From: Turicibacter bilis
GTDB taxonomy: Bacteria; Bacillota_I; Bacilli_A; MOL361; Turicibacteraceae
Reading direction: 5' to 3'
NCBI RefSeq assembly: GCF_024499055.1
Contig: NZ_CP071249.1
Location: forward strand, 930,001-994,000
DNA length: 64,000 bases
Positions 63,569-64,000 of the stretch are shown piece by piece (position 1 is the first letter of the stretch; each line of letters begins with the position of its first letter). Under the pieces are notes generated by a model. It saw nothing but the letters and a program-made list of their open reading frames with translations, had not been told where the DNA came from and searched no databases. The position numbers and the translations under genes were made by a program.

Positions 63569-64000
63569 TTAATCCAAATAAGCTTCGATGGTTTTATCCA
63601 CCAATTCTACTAAATTTCCTTTTAAATGATAGGGTTTCGTTTTAAAGTTTTTTAATCTTCTAAAAACTTCTTTCATATTATCTCCATCGTGGTACACCAG
63701 TAAATAACCTAAATCTTCCAGCTTCTTTGCTAATTCAATTTGGTGATCATTAACATGCTCTCCATACTTAGATAACCTTGGCACTGCAATCGTCTTTTTT
63801 TGCTTTTTTAAGGATTGAATCATTGATCCAGCACCCGCATGCGTTACTATATAATCTGCTTGATCGTAAAACCTATCCATTTCATTATTAGAAATAAAGC
63901 CCAGCACTTTAACCTTGTCACTTGAATAATGATTATGTCCGCCTTGAACAATTATTTCTTGTTCATCAGCTAATTTTTCAACTGCACGGATCATACGTGA
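63569..64000 (-). CDS. PssE/Cps14G-like glycosyltransferase subunit, 5' end cut by window
   Basis: At least 143 residues of a GT28 C-terminal-type domain: GFISNNEMDRFYDQADYIVTHAGAGSMIQSL and VPRLSKYGEHVNDHQIELA. PssE-type proteins pair with a membrane PssD subunit. Codons continue upstream of the first Met at 63994 (Thr-Arg) and the family's VTVGTH opening is missing, so the start lies beyond the window. Confidence 0.85.
   Translation of the reverse strand, partial: SRMIRAVEKLADEQEIIVQGGHNHYSSDKVKVLGFISNNEMDRFYDQADYIVTHAGAGSMIQSLKKQKKTIAVPRLSKYGEHVNDHQIELAKKLEDLGYLLVYHDGDNMKEVFRRLKNFKTKPYHLKGNLVELVDKTIEAYLD

Noticed and set aside
1-64000. tRNA or rRNA genes
   Set aside because: I looked for clover-leaf ends, CCA-proximal TTCGA arms and rRNA landmarks on both strands and saw none.

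Overview
The window is a low-GC, endospore-forming Firmicute chromosome. The proteins and the very AT-rich intergenic DNA look most like Turicibacter or a close Erysipelotrichia/Bacilli relative; this genus guess is from recollection of families, not a search. It carries spoIIAA-spoIIAB-sigF, spoVAC/AD/AE/AF, spoIVA, spoVIF, dacB-spmA-spmB, dacF and CotZ-type coat genes. Most genes are on the minus strand.

Layout. 1-3125: three-gene cluster of a 2Fe-2S ferredoxin-like protein, a PAS-containing sensory-type [FeFe] hydrogenase and a SpoIIE-type PP2C phosphatase, below an intergenic region with Spo0A-box-like repeats. 3481-8811: VanY-type carboxypeptidase, two CotY/CotZ-like coat genes and a CotO-like gene (each behind a readable sigma-K promoter), and an FtsW/RodA/SpoVE protein. 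8845-16421: addB-addA and HU. 16637-23638: spoIVA, spoVIF, gpsA, der, a six-domain S1 protein and cmk. 23792-30162: a tail-anchored unknown protein, ferredoxin, rluB, spmB/spmA/dacB, a small basic protein, scpB/scpA. 30371-38624: spoVA genes, spoIIA operon, dacF, pdp. 38795-43126: small unknown genes, an IS200-like element, plsC, folA, a methyltransferase, ssb. 43275-43501: candidate C-rich small RNA with a Spo0A box in its promoter. 43553-52479: two M16 peptidase-family genes, CAP lipoprotein, deoD/deoC, AI-2E permease, orphan RnfD-like protein, msrA, tcdA.

52480-54460 has no protein gene and is the most unusual part. It holds four tandem RNA genes whose closing stems, 3' bubble hairpin and position beside tcdA identify them as 6S RNA (ssrS/bsrA) paralogs. 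A fifth, unrelated structured RNA with its own promoter lies between copies 3 and 4, and a nested inverted-repeat element lies between tcdA and copy 1. 54485-58400 is an IS graveyard: an ISL3-family element split by a complete IS21-like element, with its 5' part rearranged. 58494-64000 is the 3' portion of a surface-polysaccharide operon (glycosyltransferases, a large membrane protein, a PssE-like subunit cut by the window edge).

How it fits together: much of the window serves sporulation. Spo0A would start spoIIA; sigma-F/G drive dacF and spoVA; sigma-E drives spoIVA and dacB-spmAB; sigma-K drives spoVIF and coat genes. The promoter matches given here were found by eye against recalled consensus sequences and have not been scored statistically.
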